This document shows positions 52,262-61,924 of a stretch of 64,000 nucleotides of DNA, one piece after another. Under the pieces are notes generated by a model, which ran no database searches, had not been told where the DNA came from, and saw only the letters and a list, made by a program, of their open reading frames with translations. Location: positions 1,240,001 to 1,304,000 of the forward strand of contig NW_026516203.1 of assembly GCF_025602895.1 (NCBI RefSeq), written 5' to 3'. The stretch's first letter is position 1. Every line of letters begins with the position of its first letter. This DNA comes from Polychytrium aggregatum. Lineage: Eukaryota > Chytridiomycota > Chytridiomycetes > Polychytriales. The position numbers and the translations under genes are program-made.

Positions 52262-55200
52262 CTTGGGGTGCACTTCTGCAATTCTCTTCGGATTCCCACG
52301 AGTCTTCGTCTGGTCCGTAGCCCCTCCATCGGATCAGGTATTCCAACTTACTACCCCTTACCCTCGAGTCCAGTATCTCCTGCACCTCGTATTCTTCGTG
52401 GCCGTCAATTTCGATCGGCGGTGGAGGAGGTCCCTGTCGTCCTGGGAGCTCGTTGGGCTTGGCCGGCTCCAGCAGAGACGCATGGAACACTGGATGGATT
52501 CGGGCCATCGACTTCGGCAGCTTGAGTTCGAAGGCCACCTCGTTGATTTGCCTGACGACTTCGAAGGGCCCAAGACGCTTCCAATCCAGTTTGTCGCTTG
52601 GACGCTGCGTCCTTATGTTGCGACGAGACAACCAGACCTTGGATCTGACGGCAATGTCAAAAGACTTACGGTGCCTGTCGGCGTTGGCCTTCTGTCTGGA
52701 CTGTCCGTCCGCGAGGTGAGCCTTAAGTTGTTCGAGGTGCTGTTTGATGTGTTCGATGCGCTCCTCGGCTGCAGGCACCTCGGACTGGGTCGACAGCTTG
52801 AAGTCACAGGCAGGGTGGAATCCGTAGTTCGCATAGAACGGTGTGCTCTTGGTGCTCGAGTGGGCCGAGTTATTGTATGCGAACTCAGCTAACGGCAAAA
52901 GCGAGACCCAATCGTCCTGTTGGTAATCGCAGTAACATCGGATGAAGGTCTCGAGAACGCTGTTGACTCTTTCCGACTGTCCATCCGACTCGGGGTGGAA
53001 GGCGCTGGACAGGTCGGTCGAAGTGCCCAGAAGCTCATGGAATCGTCGCCAGAAGGTGGACTTGAACTGCGGACCCCTGTCCGTCACGATGGACTTGGGA
53101 GCCCCGTGGATCCTGAAGATGCTGTCCATGAACAGCGTTGCCGTTTCTTCGGCCGTGATGGAGGTACTGCAAGCCCGGAAGTGGGCCATCTTCGTGAGCC
53201 TGTCGACGAACACGGCAATTGCGTCGAAGCCTTCGGACTTGGGAAGTTCGACCACAAAGTCCATGGATACGGCCGACCAGGGTGACTCCGGGATCGGGAG
53301 TGGCTTAAGCAGTCCGTATGGTGCGTGGCGTGCTGGCTTGGCTCTGCAGCACGTCTCGCAGGACTGCACGTACTTGCGCACCGTGGCGGCCATCTTGGGA
53401 AACCAGTAGTTCCTGCTCAGGAGCTCCAGTGTTTTCTCCCTCCCAAAATGGCCCGCCGTCCTCGAGTCGTGGCTGTCCCACAGCACTTCAAGCTGCAGCT
53501 CGGTGGTCGGGACATACAGCAACCCGTCTCGGAAGAGGAGTCCATCTCGGAGGCGGAAGGCATGGAATCGCGGGTTGGTCAGGTTTGCGATTACTTCCTG
53601 GGCATAGGGGTCAGTCTGTTGAACTGCCTTGACCTTCTCCTCGAATGCCGACAGTGCTATCACCTGAAGGGCAGCGATTCTGAGGCGACTTGCATCCAGC
53701 AGCACTTGGCGCTGCTGTGTGTAAGCCGGCTCGTCCGGCTTGATCTCCAGCTGGGGCTTCCTGGAGAGGGCGTCGGGCACGACCATCTCCCTTCCAGGCT
53801 TGTACACGATCTCGTAGTCAAACTCGGACAGGAACATCGCCCATCGCGCTTGGCGACGGTTGAGCATGCGACTGGTGGTGAAGTACACCAGGTTCTTGTG
53901 GTCACTGTGGACCACCACCTTGTGCTTGGATCCGGAGAGGAAGTGCCTCCACTCCTTGAGTGCCGTGACAATGGCAAGCATCTCCTTGTCGTACACTTCG
54001 TAGTTGATCTCTGGTGCCGTCAGCTTGCGTGACATGTACGAGATCGGATGCATCGACTCGTCGGGTCCAAGCTGGCAGAGCACGGCTCCCAAAGCATAGT
54101 CGCTGGCGTCTGTCTCAACAACGAATGGCTTATCCGGGTCTGGGTGTGCGAGCACAGGTGCCGTCGTGAAGGCTTGCTTCAGCAGATCGAATGCTTCCTG
54201 AGCCGTGGGAGACCACTCGAAACTCCCCGAGTTGCCCGTCAGGGCGTGCAGTGGGGTAGCTATCTTGCTGAAGTCGTGGATGAATGTCCTGTAGTAATTG
54301 GCAAGACCCAGGAACATCTGCAATTGCTTCACAGACTGGGGCGGGACCCAGTCGAGGACAGCTTGCACCTTGCGGGGATCCATCTTGATGCCCTCGGTGT
54401 TGACAATGTGTCCCAGGAACTCGACTTCGTCCGTGTCGAAGTGGCACTTCTCGAGCTTGCAGTACAGTCCATTGCGGCGGAGCTGTTCCAGGACAGCACG
54501 CACATGGTCTTCGTGTTGCTCGGGGTCCTCGGAGTAAATGAGAATGTCATCCAAGTACACAGCCACACAGTGTCCCAGATCCTTCATGACATGATCCATG
54601 AACGCCTGGAATGTGGCCGGCGCACCTTGCAGCCCGAATGGCATCACCAAGTATTCGAACTGCCCCAAAGGGCAGGTGAAACTGGTGAGCCACTCGTGGC
54701 CCTCGGCGATCCTCACGAGGTTGTACGCCCCTCGGAGGTCCAGCTTGGTGAAGACTCGGGCGCTTCGGATCTTCCTGAACAGGTCTCGAATGTTTGGGAG
54801 TGGGTAGAACTGCTTCTTGCATGCTTGGTTCAAACGGCGGTAGTCGACGCACAGCCGTAGCTCGCCGGATTTCTTCTTCACGAACAGAATTGGAGCGGCA
54901 ACCGGGGAGGTGCTCCGGCGAATGAATTCCTTGTCAAGGTTCTCCTTGACATAGTCTTGCAGTGCCTGCATCTCCAACTCTGTGAGGGGGTACACCGGGC
55001 CACGGACCGGGTGCTTGTCCGGGTCGACCAGCTCGACGCGGTGGTCCCACGGTCGGTGGTCGGGCAAGTGGTCAGCCTGTTGCTTGCTGAACACATCGTT
55101 GTAGTCTTCGTATTTGTCTGGGAGCGGGAGGTCTGTTTCCGGAGTTGCGGTGCTCAAGGCTCCAATCAGGACTGGCTGGCCCCGCTTGAGCATTCTCTTG

Positions 55201-55398
55201 AGGCCCGCGGCGCTGACGAACGACACATGAGGCAAGGTGGGCACGCTCGGAGCGTCTTGTGCGCTCTCGGTATCTGGCTCGGAGGGTGCAGAGTCCGGAG
55301 GCAACGACTGACTTGGCTCCGTTGGGAGCGATACGGTTTCGGACCGACACACCTCTTGGCAATGACTGGATGTGAATCGGATGATCTTCTTGCCCCAA
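52262..55398 (-). CDS. D pol (RT-RNaseH-IN-partial chromodomain)
   Basis: Open for about 1040 codons in the minus strand. Contains reverse transcriptase (LCVDYRRLN, VYLDDILIY near 54555), RNase H (ETDASDYALG), an integrase zinc finger (HFGREKTLELL to CETCC), integrase D (MDFVVELP), D (TDRGPQF) and E (GQSERVNS), and a chromodomain (YEVQEILDSRV to DEDSWESEENC) that is cut at SAPQV by B1. It joins the protease piece at 61118 when E4 is removed. Confidence 0.92.
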
Positions 55399-55864
55399 TG
55401 TCAGATCACGGGATCAAGAGGAGATCAAAAGAAAAAGATAGAGAAGGGTTTTATTGATCTTAGCGAGGCTAGGATCTAGAGTCAAGTGTGTCTGGGGTCG
55501 AAGGTGATGACCAGAAACATGAGCGGGTGAAGGCGGGCTATTTATCTGTCTGGCGGTCCCGGAGGCGAAGCCTGCCGCAGCGGGGGCGAAGCAGCGGAGG
55601 CGGCGGGACAGCAGCCAGGCAGCAACGGCTAACCGGAGAAACATGTGAAAGTCTGACAAATGCTCGGTGGCTGACAAATGCGGGTGACACAGCGTCTGAC
55701 TAATGCATGGTCGATGACAAATGCAGGGAAAACAGAGCGGCGTGTGCAACATGAGAGCAAGGAAAAAGGAAAGGCGTCACAGGACAAAGGAAAAGGAAAG
55801 TGTGCGACGCAAACAGTGACACAAGTGCGACGGTGCAGCTAGGCGGGCAGAGCGATCTGTGACA
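55399..55864 (-). repeat. E4 3' LTR
   Basis: 466 bp, minus orientation. Confidence 0.97.
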
Positions 55865-55898
55865 TCCCCCCCAGAAAAATTGTGCTCAAGTCAAACCA

Positions 55899-58800
55899 TC
55901 AATTTTTCGATCCCGAGTTGCGTTGCACTTGTGCTTGGCAAAGGTCGATCAGTGTGTCCATTTCCGGAAGGTTGCGGTTGCGGCTGAGGAAGTCGTGGAT
56001 ATCTGCGAGTCCTCCATCCAAGAGTTCGGCCAGTGGTGCCCACGAGTCGTAAGATGGGTCGTATCCCTGCCAGCGGAGCAAGAACTCGTGTCGATATCCA
56101 GGAAGTCGACGTCGTCGGTTGATCCTGTGTCCAATGATCGCTTCGAACACTGATTCGTCGTTGTGGTTGGGTCCGGGTTCATCAAACACAAGTTGGTCGG
56201 TCGATGGTGTGTTGTAGGGGACGAGGGCGGAAGCGGGGAGTTCGGTTGTAAATCGGAGGGTCCTCGGGAGTCGAAGTCGATATCCAGTCGTTCCGATCTT
56301 CTCGATGATCTTGAAGGGTCCCAAGTACGGCATCCGCATCTTGGAGGGTGTGACGTCGTCCGTGCTGAAGTGATACGCGGTCGTGTCGATCAGGACTTGG
56401 TCGCCAATGTCGTAGCTGATATCGCGTCGATGTCGGTTGGCGTAGTACAGGGCCCGGTCCTGGGCCTTGCCGATGTTGTCCGAGACCAAGTCCAGAGTCG
56501 CTTGCATCTCCTCGATCGACTGTGCTGCAGGGTTGGACTCGGCGATGATGTCGGTGTTGGCAGGAGTGCGAGGATGCTGACCGTGCATCAGGAAGAAGGG
56601 CGAATGTCCAGTCGAAGCTGAGCTGTGTGAGTTGAGCGCGAACTGGATGTATGGCACTTGATCGATCCAGCGGGAGCCGAGGGCCAGAGTCGAACAGCGG
56701 ATGGCCTCGGCGACGGTTGCCACAAAGCGTTCGACTTGTCCGGCGGCCTCGTGGTGGTGGGCAAAGGCGATCCGGAGTTCGGTCTTGAGCAGAGTGTTAA
56801 GTCCTGTCCAGAAGGCCGACCGGAAGCGTGTGTCGTGATCCGAGATGAAAGTGCCGGCGAGTCCAAAGTGCACAAAGACATCGCGGAAGTACTGGCGGGC
56901 GACGTCTTCGGCCGAGTCGGTCTTGTTGCCAGGAACCAGGACGACGTACTTGGTGAGGGAGTCGACAAAGATCGTGATCGAGTTGAAGGTGCGTCCCGAG
57001 AGTGAGTCCGTGACAGGCGGGAGTCCGAGGATGAAGTCGAGGGCGACAGTGTCCATCTTGCGGGTGGCCACAGGGATCCGGGAGAAGTGACCGTATGCTT
57101 GTTGTCGTCGGATCTTGGCTCGCTGGCAGATGTCGCAGTGCGAGACCCACTCGGCAATGTCCTTGGACATGGCGGGCCAGTAGTAGTGTGTCGAGATGGC
57201 CTTGTAGAGCGTGTTGGTGCCGGGGTGAGCTGCACAGACAGAGTCGTGGTGGTCCTTGATGATCGAGATGCGGAGGTCCTTGCCGGGGATGCAGATGCGG
57301 GTCGAGTCGAAGTAGAGAATCCCGTGTCGAAGTGAGAAGCGGTGCAGCTGTGCCTTCATCCACGGCTTGAGTCCGTCGGTCGAGTTGTCGCGGAGGACCG
57401 AGATCAGTGCTGACAGGATCGGGTCGGAGCTGTACTGAGTGCGGATGGTGTCCAAGAGATCGTCGGGCGAGGGTCCGAGGTTGACAATCGCGTTGATGAT
57501 CGAGACTTGGACGGCCTTGGAGATGGCTGTCGGTGTGCGCGAGAGCACGTCGGCGACCTTGTTCCACGAGCCGGGGATCCACTGGATCTCGAGGTCAAAG
57601 TCCAGCATCGTGTCGATGGCTCGCTGTTGGCGCTTGTTGAGGGTCTTGGAGTCGAGGATGTGCTTGAGCGCCTTCTGGTCGGTGTGGAGGAAGACTTTGC
57701 GGCCGACGAGGTAGTTCTTGAACTTGTCGAGGTGGCGGGTGATCGACAGCAGCTCGCCGTTGTAGGGCGAGTAGTTGAGTTCGGATCCGTGCAGTTTCTG
57801 CGAGTTGAAAGCGATGGGGCGCACCGTGCCGGATCCGTCCATGTCCTGCCCGATCCATCCACCAATCGATGCGCTTGACTCGGACCAGTCGGTGAAGAGG
57901 TGAATGTCCTTGTCCGGGTTGACCATGTGCAGCGACTGAGGCGAGAGCAACTTGAGCTGCTCGAAGGCGGCGATGGCGTTGTCGTCCCAGACGACGGACT
58001 TGGTCGAGTTGGCGGAGCGGGTGGTGATCAGAGTCGAGAGTGGACCGGCGAGGGCAGCGTAGCCAGGGACAAAGCTCATGATGGTGTTGGTCAAGCCGAG
58101 GAAGCTGCGGAGTTCGTGTTCGGTCGTTGGTCGCGGGTAGTTCTTGATGGCGTCGATGCGCGAGGGATGCACTTGGATGCGTCCTTCGCCGATGATGAAG
58201 CCGAGATAGGTGACGGTCGAGTTGAAGAACGAACACTTCTCGGGTCGGATCTTGAAGCCGTGTCGGTGGATCTTGTCGAGGACCAGTTCGATGTGGCGGA
58301 TGTGCTGGTCCTCGTCCTCGGATGCGATCAGGATGTCGTCGATGTAGACGAACACAAAGTCGTCGATGAACTCGCGGAAGATGTCGTTCATCGCGGCTTG
58401 GAACACGGAGGGACTGTTGGCGAGGCCGAAGGGCATCACAAGCCACTCAAAGTGGCCGTACTTGGTCCTGAAGGCCGTCTTGGGGGTGTCGGCGTCGGCA
58501 ATGCGGATCTGGTGGAATCCGCGTTGCAAGTCGAGCTTGGAGAAGACACGGCACTTGGACAGGCGGTCGATGATCTCGCGCATGTTGGGCAGCGCGGTGC
58601 GGTCCTTGACGGTGATCTTGTTGAGGGCGCGGAAGTCAAAGACGAGTCGGAACTTGTCGCCCTGCTTGACCCAGAAGATCGGTGCGCCGAAGGGCGAGAC
58701 GGACTTGCGGATGTGGCCGATCCGGAGCAATCGGTCGAGTTCGTCTTTGAGACGAGCGAGTTCTTCGGCCGACATTTGGTAGAGCGACGACCAGGTTGGC

Positions 58801-59708
58801 TTGGCAGAGTCGTCGAGTCGGATGTTCATGTCGATGCCGGGTCGGTGAGGCGGGAGTTCCTTGAGTTCGTTGAAGGCATCGCGGTACTTTGCGATGATGG
58901 ATCGGTGTTCGGGGGTCAGTGGTTCGAGGACACGGGCAAGTTGGGCAACGGGGTCGTAGGGTTCAACAGCAACTGTATTCAAGTCACTGCTCAGAGTACA
59001 AACATACACGGCGCCGGGAGTCGAAGCCAGTGCGTTGATCTGCTGGGTCGACATGTGGTACTGGGATCGGAGTTCGAGGGTCGTGAGTGGCATTCCGGTG
59101 TCGGGTCGCGATGCCGTCCAAGTGTGGTGCTTCCCGTCGATCGAGAACTTGATTCGGTTGGAGGGCCAGTCGATCTCGGGGTTGGTCTGGTCGAGCCAGT
59201 TCTTGCCGAGGATAACGTCCCAGGTGAGTGGCGCGGTGAAGAGGTTGATGCGGGCGTGGTAGTCGTGGATGGTGAGGTCGACGGGATCGGTGACGGAGGA
59301 CGGGAAGGACTTGCCGTTGGGCATCGTGACGGCGTTGGCGGTGGTCTTGGTTCGAAGGTCGAGGGTCGAGGCGAGGGTCTCGGAGATGTGCGAGTTGGTC
59401 GCACCAGGGTCGATGAGGACGGTGATCGGGGAGCCGTTGAGGGTGGCGTCGATCACAAGCAGTCCCTTGCCGTGGTTGGCGGCAATGCGGTGGGGTTCGT
59501 CGATGAGAGAGTTGATCAGGTGAGGTCCGGTGGCGAGAGTCAATAGTTCAGCGTCGGGGGTCGGAGTCGGATGGCGGCAACTCGCCGGGTCCTTCAGAGG
59601 TCGTAGTATCCAGGGGTTGCCGCCTCGTCGTTTCCCTGATCTTCGTAGAAGGTGGCCTGGTCGGCGGTCTCGACGATGGCGTTGATGCGGGGCTGGTTCA
59701 AGGGACAC
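55899..59708 (-). CDS. E4 pol polyprotein (1269 codons)
   Basis: All domains as in E1 pol, uninterrupted. The slippery site is at 59636-59630. Confidence 0.93.
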   Translation of the reverse strand: MSLEPAPHQRHRRDRRPGHLLRRSGKRRGGNPWILRPLKDPASCRHPTPTPDAELLTLATGPHLINSLIDEPHRIAANHGKGLLVIDATLNGSPITVLIDPGATNSHISETLASTLDLRTKTTANAVTMPNGKSFPSSVTDPVDLTIHDYHARINLFTAPLTWDVILGKNWLDQTNPEIDWPSNRIKFSIDGKHHTWTASRPDTGMPLTTLELRSQYHMSTQQINALASTPGAVYVCTLSSDLNTVAVEPYDPVAQLARVLEPLTPEHRSIIAKYRDAFNELKELPPHRPGIDMNIRLDDSAKPTWSSLYQMSAEELARLKDELDRLLRIGHIRKSVSPFGAPIFWVKQGDKFRLVFDFRALNKITVKDRTALPNMREIIDRLSKCRVFSKLDLQRGFHQIRIADADTPKTAFRTKYGHFEWLVMPFGLANSPSVFQAAMNDIFREFIDDFVFVYIDDILIASEDEDQHIRHIELVLDKIHRHGFKIRPEKCSFFNSTVTYLGFIIGEGRIQVHPSRIDAIKNYPRPTTEHELRSFLGLTNTIMSFVPGYAALAGPLSTLITTRSANSTKSVVWDDNAIAAFEQLKLLSPQSLHMVNPDKDIHLFTDWSESSASIGGWIGQDMDGSGTVRPIAFNSQKLHGSELNYSPYNGELLSITRHLDKFKNYLVGRKVFLHTDQKALKHILDSKTLNKRQQRAIDTMLDFDLEIQWIPGSWNKVADVLSRTPTAISKAVQVSIINAIVNLGPSPDDLLDTIRTQYSSDPILSALISVLRDNSTDGLKPWMKAQLHRFSLRHGILYFDSTRICIPGKDLRISIIKDHHDSVCAAHPGTNTLYKAISTHYYWPAMSKDIAEWVSHCDICQRAKIRRQQAYGHFSRIPVATRKMDTVALDFILGLPPVTDSLSGRTFNSITIFVDSLTKYVVLVPGNKTDSAEDVARQYFRDVFVHFGLAGTFISDHDTRFRSAFWTGLNTLLKTELRIAFAHHHEAAGQVERFVATVAEAIRCSTLALGSRWIDQVPYIQFALNSHSSASTGHSPFFLMHGQHPRTPANTDIIAESNPAAQSIEEMQATLDLVSDNIGKAQDRALYYANRHRRDISYDIGDQVLIDTTAYHFSTDDVTPSKMRMPYLGPFKIIEKIGTTGYRLRLPRTLRFTTELPASALVPYNTPSTDQLVFDEPGPNHNDESVFEAIIGHRINRRRRLPGYRHEFLLRWQGYDPSYDSWAPLAELLDGGLADIHDFLSRNRNLPEMDTLIDLCQAQVQRNSGSKN
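59573..59636 (-). promoter_or_regulatory. -1 ribosomal frameshift signal of E4
   Basis: GGGAAAC on the minus strand at 59636-59630 and 9-bp stem arms at 59624-59616 and 59581-59573. Confidence 0.75.
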
Positions 59709-60652
59709 TGCGAGGCGATGTGGCCGAACTTGCGGCAGCGGAAGCAGCCTCCGTTACGGCGGAGGTACTCCTTCTCGCGGTCGGTGAGCTTCTTGATCGG
59801 GCGCATGTCGACGTTGTCGAGGTCCATGGCGTTGGGGTCACGTGCGGGAGGCTGGGTCGGCTGGAAGGCGGGACGAGGAGGACGGACCATTGGGCGGAAC
59901 TGCGGCTGACCAGGTGGAGCGCGGAAGAGAGGAGGTCGCTGGAACTGGAGCTCGCGGAAGGGTTGATCGCGGAACTGAGTGCGAGCGGGCTGCTGCATCA
60001 GGGGTTGCGATTGACCCATAATGGACTCGTATCGCTCGGCGAGGGCCATGGCATCTTCGAGGGTGGCTGTGTTGGAGTCAAGCTTCCATTCGACTTCGAT
60101 GCGCACCCTGTGCTTGAGCTTGGTGAGGTAGCGCTGCAGGTTCTGGCGGTTGTTGCTGAAGTGGGGCAGCTCGAGGAGGAGATCGCGGAAGCGAGAGTTG
60201 AACTGCTCGACGGAGCCGGTGTGGCGCAGTGCTTCGAACTCATCCTCGGTGGTGCGCAGCGAGGTGGACGGAAGGAAGGTGTCGCGGACGAGGGACAGGA
60301 CGGCGGCCGGGGTCAGGTTGTCGAGTTGCTTGCCCTGGGACCAGAGGCGCCACCAGGTCTTGGCCTTGCCCTTGAGGTTCATGGCGACGGTGGCGACAGC
60401 GGTGGCGTCATCGAGACTGTGGAAGGCAATGTACTCGGTCATTGAGAAGACAAACTCGTCAACGACAGCAGCCTTACGCTCGCCAGTGAAGGCGTCGGGG
60501 AGCGGGATCTTGGGACGCTTGAAACCGGGAGGGACCGTGGGGAGATTCGGCTGGGCAGTCAGGGCGGAGAGGACCAGGGCGCGGTCCTCGAGCGATAGTT
60601 GTTCAAGGGCCTGGAGACAGGCATTGACGGCGGGATCGTCCGATGCTACCAT
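59594..60652 (-). CDS. E4 gag polyprotein (352 residues)
   Basis: Same protein as E1 gag (MVASDDPAV start at the LTR/primer-site boundary, CCHC knuckle). Confidence 0.93.
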   Translation of the reverse strand: MVASDDPAVNACLQALEQLSLEDRALVLSALTAQPNLPTVPPGFKRPKIPLPDAFTGERKAAVVDEFVFSMTEYIAFHSLDDATAVATVAMNLKGKAKTWWRLWSQGKQLDNLTPAAVLSLVRDTFLPSTSLRTTEDEFEALRHTGSVEQFNSRFRDLLLELPHFSNNRQNLQRYLTKLKHRVRIEVEWKLDSNTATLEDAMALAERYESIMGQSQPLMQQPARTQFRDQPFRELQFQRPPLFRAPPGQPQFRPMVRPPRPAFQPTQPPARDPNAMDLDNVDMRPIKKLTDREKEYLRRNGGCFRCRKFGHIASQCPLNQPRINAIVETADQATFYEDQGNDEAATPGYYDL

Positions 60653-61117
60653 GTCAGATCACGGGATCAAGAGGAGATCAAAAGAAAAAGATAGAGAAGG
60701 GTTTTATTGATCTTAGCGAGGCTAGGATCTAGAGTCAAGTGTGTCTGGGGTCGAAGGTGATGACCAGAAACATGAGCGGGTGAAGGCGGGCTATTTATCT
60801 GTCTGGCGGTCCCGGAGGCGAAGCCTGCCGCAGCGGGGGCGAAGCAGCGGAGGCGGCGGGACAGCAGCCAGGCAGCAACGGCTAACCGGAGAAACATGTG
60901 AAAGTCTGACAAATGCTCGGTGGCTGACAAATGCGGGTGACACAGCGTCTGACTAATGCATGGTCGATGACAAATGCAGGGAAAACAGAGCGGCGTGTGC
61001 AACATGAGAGCAAGGAAAAAGGAAAGGCGTCACAGGACAAAGGAAAAGGAAAGTGTGCGACGCAAACAGTGACACAAGTGCGACGGTGCAGCTAGGCGGG
61101 CAGAGCGATCTGTGACA
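60652..61117 (-). repeat. E4 5' LTR
   Basis: 466 bp, minus orientation. Followed by CCCAA and D sequence. Confidence 0.97.
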
Positions 61118-61424
61118 CCCAACGTATCCAGGGTTCGTGGGATTGCAGCCACGGGTAGCCCAGGATAACTTGGTGGTATGGGGACTTGATGATCTTGAAG
61201 GTGATGACTTCCTTGTGGCCATCGATGTCCATCACAAGGGGCAAGGTCTCGTGCGAGATGCCCCCGGATGTGAGTGGTTGGCCATCGATGGCCCGTCCAT
61301 CAATGGGGCTGTCCAAGCATCGGAGTGGAACTTGGTGGCGTTGGGCAAAGTCAGCATCCATGCAGTTCAGCTGGGCCCCAGAGTCGATGAAGGCCTTGGC
61401 GGTAAACTGGGACTCTTGGGATTG
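61118..61424 (-). CDS. D pol, protease piece
   Basis: Minus-strand frame with the retropepsin active site AFIDSGAQLNCMDADFA and the downstream VILGYPWLQSHEPWIRW. It lies between E4 and E5 and continues into the RT piece at 55398. The upstream end is cut by E5. Confidence 0.9.
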
Positions 61425-61890
61425 TGTCAGATCACGGGATCAAGAGGAGATCAAAAGAAAAAGATAGAGAAGGGTTTTATTGATCTTAGCGAGGCTAGGA
61501 TCTAGAGTCAAGTGTGTCTGGGGTCGAAGGTGATGACCAGAAACATGAGCGGGTGAAGGCGGGCTATTTATCTGTCTGGCGGTCCCGGAGGCGAAGCCTG
61601 CCGCAGCGGGGGCGAAGCAGCGGAGGCGGCGGGACAGCAGCCAGGCAGCAACGGCTAACCGGAGAAACATGTGAAAGTCTGACAAATGCTCGGTGGCTGA
61701 CAAATGCGGGTGACACAGCGTCTGACTAATGCATGGTCGATGACAAATGCAGGGAAAACAGAGCGGCGTGTGCAACATGAGAGCAAGGAAAAAGGAAAGG
61801 CGTCACAGGACAAAGGAAAAGGAAAGTGTGCGACGCAAACAGTGACACAAGTGCGACGGTGCAGCTAGGCGGGCAGAGCGATCTGTGACA
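61425..61890 (-). repeat. E5 3' LTR
   Basis: 466 bp, minus orientation. Confidence 0.97.
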
Positions 61891-61924
61891 TCCCCCCCAG
61901 AAAAATTGTGCTCAAGTCAAACCA

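Larger units (their letters stand above)
55399..61117 (-). mobile_element. Element E4: intact chromovirus, 5719 bp
   Basis: Minus-strand E inserted in D pol with duplication CCCAA (55394-55398 and 61118-61122). It carries no private residue changes seen relative to the other copies and looks closest to the family consensus. Confidence 0.97.
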
